From NCBI GenBank assembly GCA_037074705.1, contig CM073591.1, forward strand, positions 179,639,432 through 179,703,431: a stretch of DNA of 64,000 nt, written 5' to 3'. The notes beneath the pieces were generated by a model. It was not told where the DNA came from. It did not search any database and was given only the letters and a program-made list of their open reading frames with translations. Position numbers and translations under genes: made by a program. Numbering within the stretch: position 1 is the stretch's first letter; each line of letters starts with the position of its first letter. This DNA comes from Zhengitettix transpicula (lineage: Eukaryota > Arthropoda > Insecta > Orthoptera > Tetrigidae). Shown here in pieces: positions 23,164 to 34,776 of this stretch.

Positions 23164-23979
23164 AATTATAAAACTATCGCGCTAAAGTTAATATCTCCTC
23201 ATCGCCGTTTAAAAAGGAAATATCTGTTGCGCAAAGTTGTTGAGTCCTACTAGGAGTCATTTAAATTTGATAAAATATTTCGTACTTTGAACCGATCTGG
23301 TGGTTACAGACAAACTATTAGGTAATATGTTTGATCACCATTATACTGACTGATCCCCATTATAAAACCATTTTTCACAAAGAAACGTCGAATGAACGTA
23401 AATCTGTGGACTGGCGCCTTTGTAGGATTTAATTGTATGTGTTGTCGAAGTGAATTTGAAATAATATGGCTAATTTTCCAAATTAAGGGTTATTCATGTG
23501 TTAAAAATATTTGGTATCGTAAATTCTGTGCTAATTAATTTCAAGACTAATCATAAATTGTATTAAAATTCATTTTAAATTTGGTAAATACTTTGTAAAC
23601 GTTGAGTCGTTATTCGTACCGTCAAATGTCAAATTTCATTCCATTTATTGCTTGTATTTTTGGAGGAATATTTATGTATAACATTTGTAATTTGATTTGA
23701 ATAGCTTTTTCTGTAAATTCTATACTGAGAGAAAAATAAGAATCATGCAGAAATTAAGTAGCCGTGGCAAAATCATGTAAAAATTGTATAAAATAAATGT
23801 TGTTTTTATAAATTTTTCGAACTTTATATTAATGAAATGTTAGTTTAATCACCTTCAAACCTTTCACCAGATTAAGATTTCCTACTAAAATTTGATAAAT
23901 TCAAACTTTCATTTATTTAGTTTGAATGGCAAAATAAATTAAACTTAAATCTCTTTAAATATTTAAAAAATGAGTTCAG
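23161..23979. other. AT-rich stretch, no gene recognised
   Basis: No open frame or repeat terminus was identified. The left end of the family D copy may lie somewhere in this segment. Confidence 0.4.
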
Positions 23980-24956
23980 TAAATTAATTAAAGGTTAAAA
24001 GGGATACCATAATATGTAATAATCAACAGGTTGGGTTTAATTAAATAAAAGAATTAATAAAATTTAATACATAAAATTATTTATTTTCACTTTGTGGCTT
24101 CTAACTCAAAAACAATTAGAATTTAAAATATTAATTTCTCAGGGCCTTCACTGGGTTTGATAATGAACACAACTAATTGATTTTAAAAAATCTTATTAAC
24201 CAACCGTTCACAATTTACCTAAACAATATGTCGATAGAAAGAAATTAAAAGTAAAGAAATTAACTCTGATTGACAATTAAAGGAGAATGAAATCTGACCT
24301 TATCCTCTAATTAGCGTTTACAATTAATCATTAGTTTTAGTTTTGTTACTTACATCTGTCTAGCTGGTACCAGCATTCCTTTTGGTTTCGGAAGTACACT
24401 ATGGCAAACTTTTACACTGATTCTAAAATGTCCACTCACAGATTTTACACTATTAAAGCCAAAATTGATAGGCTCACAGGAACTCGGATGATCCTCCTGA
24501 ATGTCAGCTATCTGATGTCTGCTTGCCTTACAGGAATCCTATGATTCGTAGATTTATTAGCCTTTTACTGAATTGGACGTAGACTGCAACGTAGCTCCTT
24601 AACGATTTATTTTAACTGTTTATTATTTCGGAGCAGACTAACTTTTATTTAGCTCCTGGCTGTAGACTTAAACTGCTCTTACTTTTCAAATTATTTACGC
24701 TACAATACTTGCGGCGTGAATGTTTTCTTCGTATTAATTTATAACTTCAACTAGTTATACATTGACGATGTCTAGTCTCTGCTCAAATTATATTTATTGT
24801 TCTGCTCCTCATAATGTCTTTCCGCCATCAGCTCCTAACAATCTTTCTCCGCTAACTAACAGTTATATTACTTGTACTGCTCCTCACGATGTTTTTCCGC
24901 AAACTGACTCCTAGTTCTTCGGAGTTTTAGCGCGCATACGCCATTTTTGACTGAGT
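23980..24956 (+). repeat. Family D LTR-like element, copy 1
   Basis: Parallels 40700-41500: both have TTTAACGTTTACAATAAAT or TAGCGTTTACAATTAAT, then a TACTTAC block, CTGGTACCAGCATTCCTTTTG or CTGGTACCAGGCATTCGTTTG, and TACACTRT blocks in order. It is followed by repeated GCTCCTMAC-type phrases. Its right side is interrupted by a family A copy at 24957. Confidence 0.6.
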
Positions 24957-25311
24957 TGTTCGCTATTCCCATTGGAATAGTCGGCCAGCTGCCTCCTAAA
25001 CTGGTCTAGGCACGGAGAAGGGAATGCTGCGTACCCACAGCAAACTCCTCTCCCGCTATCGGAAGGGCATGGGATAAGTACCCAATGCCCGACCTACCTG
25101 ATGCAGGTTTTTCTAGGGTTTTCCCTGCATTTCTTTAGGCGAATGCCAGGTAGGATCCTTAAAATATAGTCCGGGGGCCCTAGTTAACCCTTGGCTACCT
25201 TCCTCTACCCTGCCGCATCCCCCCTTTCAAATCCCTTCCTATGCTATTAAAGGGGAGTTGCCCATAGTGGATTACCCTCATGTAGCCTATTGCCCTAAAA
25301 AAAAAAAAAAA
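24957..25311 (-). mobile_element. Family A retroposon, copy A3, with poly(A) tail
   Basis: Although I list sense as minus for copies reading like A8, this copy is inverted relative to them: on the plus strand it ends ...TGTAGCCTATTGCCCT followed by 15 A (25297-25311), so here the sense strand is plus. It is 5'-truncated relative to A6 and A8. The A tail identifies family A as a retroposed sequence. The strand field follows the orientation of the repeat consensus beginning AGGGCAACAGGCTACATGAG. Confidence 0.8.
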
Positions 25312-25859
25312 TCTCTTCTTGAATTCCCGCCTACTTAAAACCCTGTTTTTTTCTCATCCTCTCATAAACAAATAATTTTTACAACTTTTTAGGATAAAGG
25401 CACAAATCATTGATCTGGGTAGTTTACAATTCGTACCACCTTAACTAAGTTATGCTAAATAGAGTGACTAATAATTGATTCACAATCTCATGCTATACTA
25501 TTTTTTTCAAAAATGGCGGATCGTTTTTTGGTGTCGGAAGATCCAGCTAAAAAATTTCCTTGAAAAAAATAAAGAACCTAACATCATTATTCACATTTCA
25601 CTGTTTTTAGTTTATTATTTATTTAGGTTATTTAATAAAATAAACAGAACAAAAGTATGGTTGGTGTTACTGGGACTGAATCAGATTAATTCCATTTTTA
25701 TGCATTTCAATAGGGAAAATAGATTCGGATTACGAACAATCGGGATACGCCCAGAGTCCAGGAACTAATTAAGACCGTAATCCGAGAGTTAACTGAAGGT
25801 TGTATCTCGGGGAAAAAGAATAAGAAGGTGAGACATGCTACATATTATTTAATCCACGA
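25312..25859. other. Unassigned sequence
   Basis: A 97-codon plus frame (25475-25768) shows no recognised motif. Nothing else is supported. Confidence 0.4.
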
Positions 25860-26200
25860 AATGGCCACTGTTATAACATAGGAAAGGGACTGAAAGAGCA
25901 AGGTAGCCAAGTGTTATCTGGGGCCCCGGGCTACCCGGCAAATTCGCCTAACAGTAATACAGGAAAAACCCTGGAAATACCTGCATCAGGTAGGTCTAGC
26001 CCACGCCGATGGCGGGAGAGGGTGTTTCTCCATGCTGACCAGTTTGGAGGCAGCTGGCCGACAATTCCAATGTACCTCTTAAAGCTGTACGAGAAACCTT
26101 AGTTCGAAAACCACAAAGAGGAGAAGGCATCCCTCCAGCTCTCTGGGAAGGTTCGCCTGCGAGAGAACGGCTGTCACTGGCTTTCTAGACAATCTCGAAC
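25860..26200 (-). mobile_element. Family A retroposon, copy A4 (degraded)
   Basis: Contains AAGGTAGCCAAGTGTTATCT, the CTACCCGGCAAATTCGCCTA block, CTGCATCAGGTAGGTCTAG and AGTTTGGAGGCAGCTGGCCG, with internal deletions around 26000-26040 relative to other copies. On the right it keeps GAGAAGGCATCCCTCCAGC and CGCCTGCGAGAGAACGGC, which mark the 5' part of the sense strand. Confidence 0.7.
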
Positions 26201-26461
26201 AATGTAAAATCCACAACAGTCTAATTGGGTTTCCTATTAACTGCAAATATGTGTGAGAAAGAAAATTAATGGAGTGAGATGTTGCAAACGCCTTCCCCCC
26301 GCGATCCTATGCTTATTTGGTATTTATAAATTGCAACTATTTAGTAATTTGCCTAACGTTATATATAACAAAGTGTTTTAGTCATAATTTTTGGTTCAAG
26401 TTTGTTTTTCCTTACAATAATTACACTTTAATGTTTGTTTTCTGACTGGCTGACTGACTCT

Positions 26462-26830
26462 TTAACGCTTCGGTCCTTGTAGAACCTTGGTCTCCGCAAC
26501 TATCTTCTTCCAAAGCTCTCTTTCGATTACCTTGGTTCTCCATCTCCAGACTCCCATAGCGCGTAGGTTTTTCTCCCCCTCTTCAATCCAACGCTTTCTT
26601 GGTCTACCTCTGTATCTTCTGCCACCTCGATGCCCCTCCAGAACATTCTTTGCTTCTCTTGTATTCGGTGTACGTGTCCTACACAACGCACTCGAGCAGT
26701 TTTTATCACAGATATTATATCCTGCTCATTGTAAAGGTCTCTAAGCTCCTGATTAGTTCTAATGCACCATCCCAGTTCTGTTTTCGCTGGTCCAAAGATC
26801 TTCCTCAACACCTTTCTTTCCTAATGCATC
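26462..26830 (-). mobile_element. Non-LTR retrotransposon, C-terminal fragment of endonuclease-reverse transcriptase
   Basis: In two overlapping minus frames the sequence reads LRKIFGPAKTELGWCIRTNQ, ELRDLYNEQDIISVIKTARV, RCVGHVHRIQEK and then, one frame over, VLEGHRGGRRYRGRPRKRWI and ending VLQGPKR. This is the familiar C-terminus of insect endonuclease/reverse transcriptase polyproteins (IFGP...RIRTN.EL..LY...DI...I...R..W.GHV.R). A frameshift near 26620 and loss of everything upstream mark it as a relic. Confidence 0.8.
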
Positions 26831-26884
26831 TTAATAAAGGTACACGCCAGTATTCCATATAAATAGATTAACAAGACTTATTTA

Positions 26885-27180
26885 TTCAAAATATGAAAAA
26901 ATTTACGTCTGATTGAAAATAATGAATAAGAAAGTTAGCCAATTCTGAAAAATAAGTGATAATGTAAATACCACACAACATTTCTGGGATCCTTGTCCCT
27001 TTCGTCGGGTGCGAATAAGAACCGAGAGCGACACAACTACACTTGTCAGTGACAAAACTCAAAAGTTTGACATATTTTGTCAGAATGTTTGAGTTTTGTC
27101 AGAAACGTTCTGTGGTATTTATATATTATCACTTTTTTTGTCGGAATTGGCTAACTTTATTATTTATATTTTACTTATTT
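26885..27180. repeat. Palindromic Penelope-type terminal repeat, copy P2
   Basis: The left arm carries TTACGTCTGATTGAAAATAA, AAATACCACACAACATTTCT and GGGATCCTTGTCCCTTTCGT. The right arm starts after GTTTGAGTTTTGTC and returns as GTTCTGTGGTATTTATA and GGAATTGGCTAACTTT in complement. The right arm is shortened: it lacks the GATCCTTG block. Confidence 0.7.
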
Positions 27181-28242
27181 ATTCACCTGATATGAGGTAA
27201 CACCTCAATGAATAAACACATTTCTGCATGCTTTTAAAAATATTCTTTCATATTGCTTACCTTCCGTGAGACTGTGTAAAAACTCTGACATTTGAACTTT
27301 GACCCTTTTCGTGATCTAAAAATATGTCCATTTTGGCGCCGAATTGATTTTGAATAATAAGACGTAGTTTTACGCTATAAGCGTCGAAATAATATTTGGT
27401 CTCTGTTGCTGTTCGCTTTTCGTATCTGAAACACAATTGTATACCACCTGCAACTGAGTCGATCAATCGACTTTCAACCTGTAACCGCTTTTACTTTTAT
27501 TTGATTTATTTGTAGGTATCAGACAGACGTTTGTCCAATTATGTAGATACTATACATTTGTTACATTGTTTACATACAATAAAATGTGTTATTGTTACAT
27601 AATAAAATGTTTGATAAATATAATGTGTACAATTTAATAACAAATTAATTTGATAATACAATAGTGTATTTAAATTTGATAAATAAATATGCAATTTAAC
27701 AGACAGAATTAAGATGATATTAAAGTATTCTTATTTCCCTTGAATGGATTTAAATAGTTTCTGGGGAATTGGAGTGTAATAAATGTAATTGAGGTGGTCA
27801 AAAAGAAACGAAAGTAAGACAACGAAGTTTGATAAGTGTATTTTCAATACAGTCATATGATGTACGTGACAGAAATTTGATGTTTAAATGTTAATGGATA
27901 GGTCCGGTCTGTGAGAAGAGAAAATATATGGATGCCTACAAAAATGAAGCCTGTATGCACAAGTAGCTTAAAGAAAACTGTAAAATAGTTTTAATAAAAC
28001 TTAAGTGAAGACATTTATTATGAAGGTTCTTAATATTAAGAAAAAATAATTCATGGGCTGTAGCACATAAGCACCAGCAACCACTGGATGACGAAGTTTT
28101 TATGAGGCCATCATTATGGGACAAATTCACTCAGATCATCACAATAGATATGATTTGTACAAACGCCGGAATGAACTAGCAGTACAATTACAAACAAAAC
28201 GTAAGTAAACCTTTTTATTTTTCAAAATATATATTATTTACA
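27181..28242. other. Unassigned AT-rich sequence
   Basis: A 69-codon minus frame (27257-27466) and a 64-codon minus frame (27936-28130) carry no recognised motif. Confidence 0.4.
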
Positions 28243-28546
28243 AATTTTACAATGGATTTTGGTGCAGATACACTTTAAACAGGTCCCGAATATTTTTTTG
28301 CTCATTTCTTCTGCCAGTAGAAACATAATTTCGTATTGCGGTGGGCGGTAAATTTGTTACTTCGTTTATATTATGTTACATACCTTCTCTGTCGATTATA
28401 ACATTATACAGCAAGCAAATACACTTCACAGTATCATCAGCTCCATCTTCGCCTTTTTGAAATTTCGTGGCCACTTGTAACTCAAATAAATAATCATTAG
28501 TAGCACTTGAAGAAAGTATGTCTTCTTTAACGGAATGATTCATTTT
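28243..28546 (-). mobile_element. PIF/Harbinger-like transposase, C-terminal fragment
   Basis: On the minus strand the frame starting at 28542 reads DGADDTVKCICLLYNVIIDR, resembling the E-containing helix and LHN motif at the end of DDE_Tnp_4 (Harbinger) transposases. After one stop (TAA) the same frame continues LPPTAIRNYVSTGRRNEQKN and IRDLFKVYLHQNPL before a stop, which resembles the RR...IR..FK.YF tail of that family. The rest of the transposase is absent. Confidence 0.5.
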
Positions 28547-29282
28547 TACAATATTCGGCTTGAGCTTCTACTTGATACTGGAAGGCTGGACTTGAACAAG
28601 CACAGTGTACGCGACGCTGTCATCGCTGCTCTAATCGTTTATCGCAGCTCCAGCATAAATACAGCCTTAGCTGTGATGCAAACTATGGTAAGGTTGTTAA
28701 ATGAGCCTGAATTTTGTAAATAATTACTTTAGTTAATTATAAATTTTGTTTGATATAATTTTCTTGAATTTAATATTTATTTGATTCACAAATTAATTAT
28801 TTAAAAATATTACACTATTCATCTATATGTAAAATAAGGATTAATTGTGGGTTTTTTACGAAACAAAATAGCATGAAAATAACGACTGAATTTGTTTTAG
28901 AAATGTAACAACATGCAAGCGCAGGATTTGCTTATATAAACTACTGCCGGCGTCATCGGGAAATGGCGAGCGGCGTTTCTTCTTCTCTTGTCTCCAACAG
29001 CAAGAGCATTTTTTATTATCATCTCTTTCCCAATCGTCCGGTCAGTTTCCTTAGCAGTCTCCTTGCCAACTCGACCACATTGAGCGCATCTATAGCTCTG
29101 TAATCCTCAATAAACAGCATATTTTATCTGTATTATATCATAAATGCTCTATCATAACATTTGGCAACACTACATATTACTACTTAATCTCCTCTCTCCA
29201 ACCCTCCAGTCCGTCTTCCGTCTGTTGTCTCCGTGCAACTGCCCCATCATCCTTGACCCTTTCAGCTCCTCTGACCACCCCC
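28547..29282. other. Unassigned sequence
   Basis: A 62-codon plus frame (28535-28723) has no recognised motif. The segment 28930-29270 is less AT-rich but shows no coding pattern I can name. Confidence 0.4.
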
Positions 29283-30028
29283 TGCGGGGTAGAGACAAAT
29301 AACATTTTCACCAATTGGTTCAGAAAACCTACATACTCTGGACGTGTTCTCAATAATCTATCTGATCATCCTCCAAACCAAAAGAGAGCTATGGTATACT
29401 TGTAGACAGAGCTATATTACTTTCTAACTCCAAGTTCCATCAACACAACTTAAATATTGTCCGAAACATTTTAATCTCCAATACGTACCCTTTAAATTTT
29501 ATTATTAACATAATAACGTTAACATAAATAAACATGTGATTGAACGAAATCCAATATCCTACTGCCACTCGTCCCCAAACACCTCAAGCGAATTTTTTTA
29601 TCGTACCCCTTATTACTAATTTCTACACCACAAATTTATCCAAATATTCAAATAATATAAAATATCCATAATTTACAGATCCACTAATACCCTTTCCTAC
29701 TTGATTAAAAACCACAAGGACCCACTTGACACCTACAGCAAACATTGTGTTGCTTAGAAAATCTCTTGCTCAAATTGTAATTCCTGCTACATAGGGCAAA
29801 CAAAACATTCCCCTAATACGCGTATCAAGGAACATATATCTAATATCACACTTCCCATTGATTTAAACATATCATCAATTCTAAACATACATTTTATTGG
29901 CAAAATGCTAAGATTTTAGACATTGACACCAGGTACAATTCCAGACTAATTTCAGAGATGCTTCACATTAAATCAAACACCACTGTTATTAATGTACAAA
30001 CAGACACTATGAAATTCAACAATTGCTA
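29283..30028 (+). mobile_element. Penelope-like retroelement with GIY-YIG remnant, second copy
   Basis: The frame from about 29300 reads NIFTNWFRKPTYSGRVLNN, LSDHPPNQKRAMVY, then RAILLSNSKFHQHNLNIVRN and ILISNTYPLNFI, the RT C-terminal signature also seen at 10.2-10.4 kb. From about 29757 it reads KISCSNCNSCYIGQTKHSPN and TRIKEHISN, the GIY-YIG nuclease. Several frame changes exist. The coding part is followed directly by the repeat at 30018-30275, which ties that repeat family to Penelope-like elements. Confidence 0.8.
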
Positions 30029-30275
30029 GGATCCCTTATTATTACGCTAAACCTTCGGCTCTCTTATTGTCGTTGCGCTTTCGTCGCTTATGTGTTTTTT
30101 CAACTGAGTGCAGTTGTGTCGCTCTACGCTCTTCTTCGCACCTGATGAAAGGCACAAGGATCCAAGAAACGTTCTGTAGTATTGATATTATCATTTATTA
30201 TGTCTCAATTGGCTATCTTTCTTATTAATTATTTTCAATCAGACGTTTTTTTTTTTTCATTTTAAAACTGTCCCT
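30018..30275 (+). repeat. Penelope-type terminal repeat, single arm, copy P3
   Basis: Contains CGTTGCGCTTTCGTCGC, CAGTTGTGTCGCTCTACGCT, CACCTGATGAAAGGCACAAG, GGATCCAAGAAACGTTCTG and TCAATTGGCTATCTTTCTTA, the same blocks as the arms of P1, P2 and P5. CTGATGA followed 17 bases later by GAAAC recalls a hammerhead ribozyme core, although the intervening stem would be only two base pairs. Confidence 0.75.
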
Positions 30276-31640
30276 CCCAAGAATCCGTTTCCTGGCGTCG
30301 TGCTTACTTCACGAAATCAAATTCTTGTATCCTTGGTGCGCACTTTGTATTTGGTGTTATGGCCATAATAGAAAATTTTATCCTCCACAAATTAGGCTAC
30401 AAACGGGGTACACAAACACACCACAAAGCTTTTCCTGAACAAACTCAATCTCTAATTATAAAGGACAAATTGCGACTTTTCTACCAGGTATCTTTTCGTG
30501 TAGTAATCTGATGTTACTTTCAGTTAAAAAAAAATATTGGCATAGCCACACGGAAAACGACATTAGGGGAGAGAGTATAATATAATAATATAAAAAAATT
30601 TGAAGAAACTTAAAGATTTTTATTTAGAGTGACCGGCTACATAAGGATAATCCACATGGTGACAACTCCCATTTAACGTCGTTTAATAAACTTCATTTTC
30701 TGACATAATGTCGGTGAAGAAGAAGCAACGGAAGACTTTATTACGGCATTACATAACCTTCCTGAATATGGACAATTAAAAGCGGGATTAATTCGGGATA
30801 GAATTTTCGTTGGTTTGCGGGATATCAAGCAATTTGAACGAATGATTTGATTTGTTTTATTTTATTTTATTCCATTAGTCCTCGTATGAGGAAATAGGAC
30901 ACATCAATACATAAAATTACAATATAAGAATTGAATGCTACAATTATAAATAATTATAAGTTTACATAAAAATACTAAAATTCGGGAACACAAATTTCCC
31001 TGTCCAACATAAGTAAAATAATATGAATAATAACAAAAATAATAATTATTTAACTATACTAAGGCTATAATATAATATTTACAGTTCTAATAAAAATATT
31101 CAACACGTACTAGTAAGTAATTAATGATTCGAGAATGAACTATCATTAAATATAGAATTTACATATCACACAAAACTTGACACACGCACACTAGGAGGAA
31201 ACACAAACGACGGACAAGTCACTTCACGAAACAGAGCGACGAGGAATCTGCAAACTCCAGGCCGTACATGAAACAAACAAACAAAAGAGCAGAAAAGACC
31301 AAAAGAGAATAAGCAAGTTATGAAATAAGCGGTTTTATTAGCAACACATTCAACACTTTTGTAGGTTTTTTTTAAAAAAATTAAGTATTAGGGGAACGAT
31401 ATAGAAACTCTTGTACTGAGTAAAACACTGGAACCTTTCAGTAGAACTTTTATTACATTGAATCCCAAAACTTTTGTATTTTTTTTTTTACATCTGGAAG
31501 AAGACTATTGTATGAAACTATGAATACTTCTCTGGCAGAGAGCAAGGCGATGCTTGTCCAATCTCAGACCTGAGCCGTTTCTACTCTCTTAATCGTGAGA
31601 CTTGCCATTCGTTTGAAAAAGATTCATGTTCCGCTTAACA
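30276..31640. other. Unassigned sequence with small repeat pieces
   Basis: A family A scrap lies at 30630-30682 (CCGGCTACATAAGGATAATC and CACATGGTGACAACTCCC). At 30850-30905 the minus strand reads CCTATTTCCTCATACGAGGA then CTAATGGAATAAAATAAA, the 3' end block of the non-LTR element at 16.5 kb; how far that copy extends to the right is unclear. No gene is supported. Confidence 0.5.
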
Positions 31641-33410
31641 AACTATAAAATTTCGTGAATAAACACGATGCAATTGAATACGGACATAATTCTTGAAAAA
31701 GCCACGCAAATGGCTAAACCAAGTGAACAAGTTATGCGACAAATGCCACTGACCCAAGGCGAAGAAGATATAAAAACCGAACAAAAATCGCAAATTGAAA
31801 TAGAGAGAGTTTTATCGACAAAACAGCATAACAAAGAATTTTTTCCGACAAAAGAGAGAAAGAAATAATCGTTGGGTAAGATCGGACAATATGAAATCTG
31901 AACAAGCTGTTGACTGTACTAAATGTGGAGGTGAAGTCATACTCCATGCAAATAAAAATGACATGTTTCAGATGTGAGAGACGGGGACATCTGGCTAGAG
32001 TGTGTTAAGGTACATTATCGCAAATGGCGGCGGATAACTTGAATTGAAGAATTGAAAAGAATATCTCTTTTTGGGAACTGTAATATGCGAGTGCAATGTC
32101 GATACAATAAGAAATAATCGACAAAAATAGAATGTTCTATTCTTGTGAATAATCTAAAAATTCAAGAGAAAATTGATACCGTAGCAGATATTACGTGAAT
32201 TTCGACGCAGGTATATCAAAAATGTCTCAGTAACATTCAGTTACAATCAGCTTTACGTCGCTTGTATAATGCGGAACAACAAGAAATGCAGTTAAGACAT
32301 TTGTTGAATATTATAAGAAGATTTAAACACTGGCGTATGTTGTTGATGAGCTTGAACGGACATTGATGGGGAGATTGATTTAATGGGAATTATTTCAAGA
32401 AATTATATTCGGCCCGCTTCATCAGAAATGTCAAATGTGGTTGATCCTATTGTGGAGTATCCGGAGTTGTTTAAGGGATTGAGAAATGTCCAAGTCCCAT
32501 ATAGGATTAATCTTAAAAGTGAAGCTATTCCATACGCTATAAAAAAAAGGTATTTAGTTGTTGTTGATATTACTCCAGATATCCATAAATTATTCTACTT
32601 AATAATATTAAGGTGGAAAAAATAATTCGTCATCTGAAGTCAATTTTTGCACACCATGGTATTCCTGAGAAGCTAACAAGTGATAAGGGAACTCATATTG
32701 CTCCGTCTGCTGTTTCGAAATTTGGGCAATTTACTCAAATGTGGGGATTTTCCCATATTGCATCAAGTTCTCACTTTCCGCAGAGTAATGGTTTAGTGAT
32801 GGCTAAAATTGTATATTTTTAACAAAAGTACAGATCAATAATTAGCCTTACAAAGTTATCGAGCAACACCATAGAGTAATGGATTCTCGCTAGCTGAGTT
32901 GTTGATGGTCGTCAACTGCGAACATTAGTGCCTTCTCGACCATCTGTGATAAAGCCAAAATTACCGAATTCGTGGAAACTTCGGAAGGATGAAAGAAACT
33001 ATAGAAAGTGTCAAGAAGTTAATTTTAAGCGGCGACATGAAGTTCATGAACTGTCAAAGCTTCAGTCCCGAGATAAAGTCTGGATTACAGACTTGAGACG
33101 ATATGGACTGATTAAAAAGATGTCAACGGCTCCTCGATCTTCCATTAAATACTGAGAAGGATACTGTTCGGAGAAATCGATTCGATTTGGTACCCAGTGG
33201 GAACGACTCTAGTTTAAACGCTACAGGAAACCAAAGGCCAACGCTGAAAGAGAACTTCAGGTAGAAGGGCGAGTAGAGGAGATGAAGGAGTGTCCTAAAG
33301 AACATTCGTCAGATTCCAAACAAATTGGACAAACTTCCCGATATGGACGTCAGATTAAAGAACTTATTTATCATGTTTAAATTTGGTGTGTAATTCATGA
33401 AGGGGTGGAT
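31641..33410 (+). mobile_element. Ty3/gypsy LTR retrotransposon remnant with internal pol deletion
   Basis: A gag-like tail with CTKCGGEVILHANK (about 31917) recalls a zinc knuckle. Near 32400-32550 the frame reads EYPELFKGLRNVQVPYRINL, KSEAIPYAIKKRYLVVVDIT: the first half is the segment ahead of the RT, the second half (YLVVVD) already belongs to the integrase core, so RT and RNase H have been deleted. Integrase continues HLKSIFAHHGIPEKLTSDKG and SHFPQSNG (32625-32790), then its C-terminal part LRKDERNYRKCQEVNFKRR and DKVWITDLRRYG. A purine tract GAAGGGGTGGA at 33398-33408 followed by TGTATAGTGGGCGCC may mark the start of the 3' LTR. Stops and frameshifts are frequent. Confidence 0.75.
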
Positions 33411-33910
33411 GTATAGTGGGCGCCGTTTATTACATCACGGGTGTAACCATGACGATAATAAACAGATGACTACTCATACACTTTCTACCTTACATTTCAC
33501 TAAAATCCATAGTATCATTAAAATTTGAATCTAATATTAAATTATTCCCAAGTTCGAAACATAATTTAATTAGTACAACAATTTCAAATTTGTTACAATA
33601 TAATAAAAAGTTTTTTATGTCAATTCTGTACATAATAAGAGTTTTATCAGCCAGTTATCTATTAATCTTATTATTACTAAAAAAATTATCGCAAATAATC
33701 CTGATGTGATTTACCAAATCTGATGACCAGCTTTGAACAGGACTGAATATTATGCTAATGTTAATGCCATTTTAGCAGACAGGGCAACATGAAATTTGTA
33801 AAAATATTAAGTGCATTATTTTAGTCATAGACAAATTGAAATCAGTTATAAAAAATGTACATTGATTCTACCCATTTTAACTCAGATTAATACACACTAT
33901 TGATCTATTG
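33411..33910. other. Possible LTR remnant, otherwise unassigned
   Basis: TGTATAGTGGGCGCC follows the gypsy purine tract and could be the LTR start. No matching 5' LTR was found by eye. Confidence 0.3.
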
Positions 33911-34590
33911 CAGTGATTCCCAAACTATGCGTGTTACAAAGGGGCGCCGCGAATATATTACATTACACACATTCAGTACAGTGGAAGGTTTCACAGGAAA
34001 ATTAAAAATCTCTTCATTTATGTCCGCGAACCATTGTGGTACAAAAATATAGCTTCTGTATAGTATACTAATATGCAGTTTATGTAATATTCAATATGTA
34101 TGTATTATAGACGTGATTATAATATCGTCTATAAATTAAATTAGTGATAGAATTTATAAACATGTAACTGCGTTGAACTCGCTTAAAAACGAAATGGGAA
34201 ATCCCAGCAACAATTAAATTATTTTTCTATTGATGATTTAATTTTGTGATTTTATGTTCTTCAGTAGTACATTTTTATTCTGTTTATGTCTTTTGAGAAG
34301 CCGCCTGAATGCACAGATGCGAGTCGAATTTCCATTTCCTGTGTCGCCGTTTGTCTGCATATTTGCTCGGTCAAAAAACGCGTTATCAGTTTGAATATAA
34401 AAGTTTGACTGTGTATTAATTCATCGAACATTTTCAGTACTCAGTACATTTCAGCAATATAACTTCAGTCAATATAATAGAGTAGTGATTAATTTAATTC
34501 TTAAAATGATTCAATAAGCACGGAAGTGAAAATAAAGAGGACGCACCACAACTAGTGACAGAGGTTTGAGGACTCGAAAATATCGTAAAT

Positions 34591-34776
34591 ATGACGAGTT
34601 ATTTTGATTTTTCTTTTACATCAGCAAAAGACAGTAATGAAGAGAGACCACAGTGTGTATTTTGCTTAAAAGTTTTGACAGCAGGGTCGATGCTTCCAAA
34701 TAAGTTAAAACGACACTTGGAAACTCATCATTCAAACTTTGTTGGTAAACCTCGCAGATTCTTTATCAGAAGGTAG
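34591..34776 (+). pseudogene. BED zinc-finger exon of hAT transposase
   Basis: Sixty-one codons starting MTSYFDFSFTSAKDSNEERP. Cys-x2-Cys (CVFC) and His-x4-His (HLETHH region) zinc ligands are present, followed by VGKPRRFF, as in ZBED5-type proteins. The frame then stops at 34774-34776, where the family normally continues, so the gene is broken. Confidence 0.75.

Noticed and set aside
23017..23253. 78-codon frame containing a run of Ile-Tyr
   Set aside because: The Ile-Tyr run is the translated AT microsatellite.
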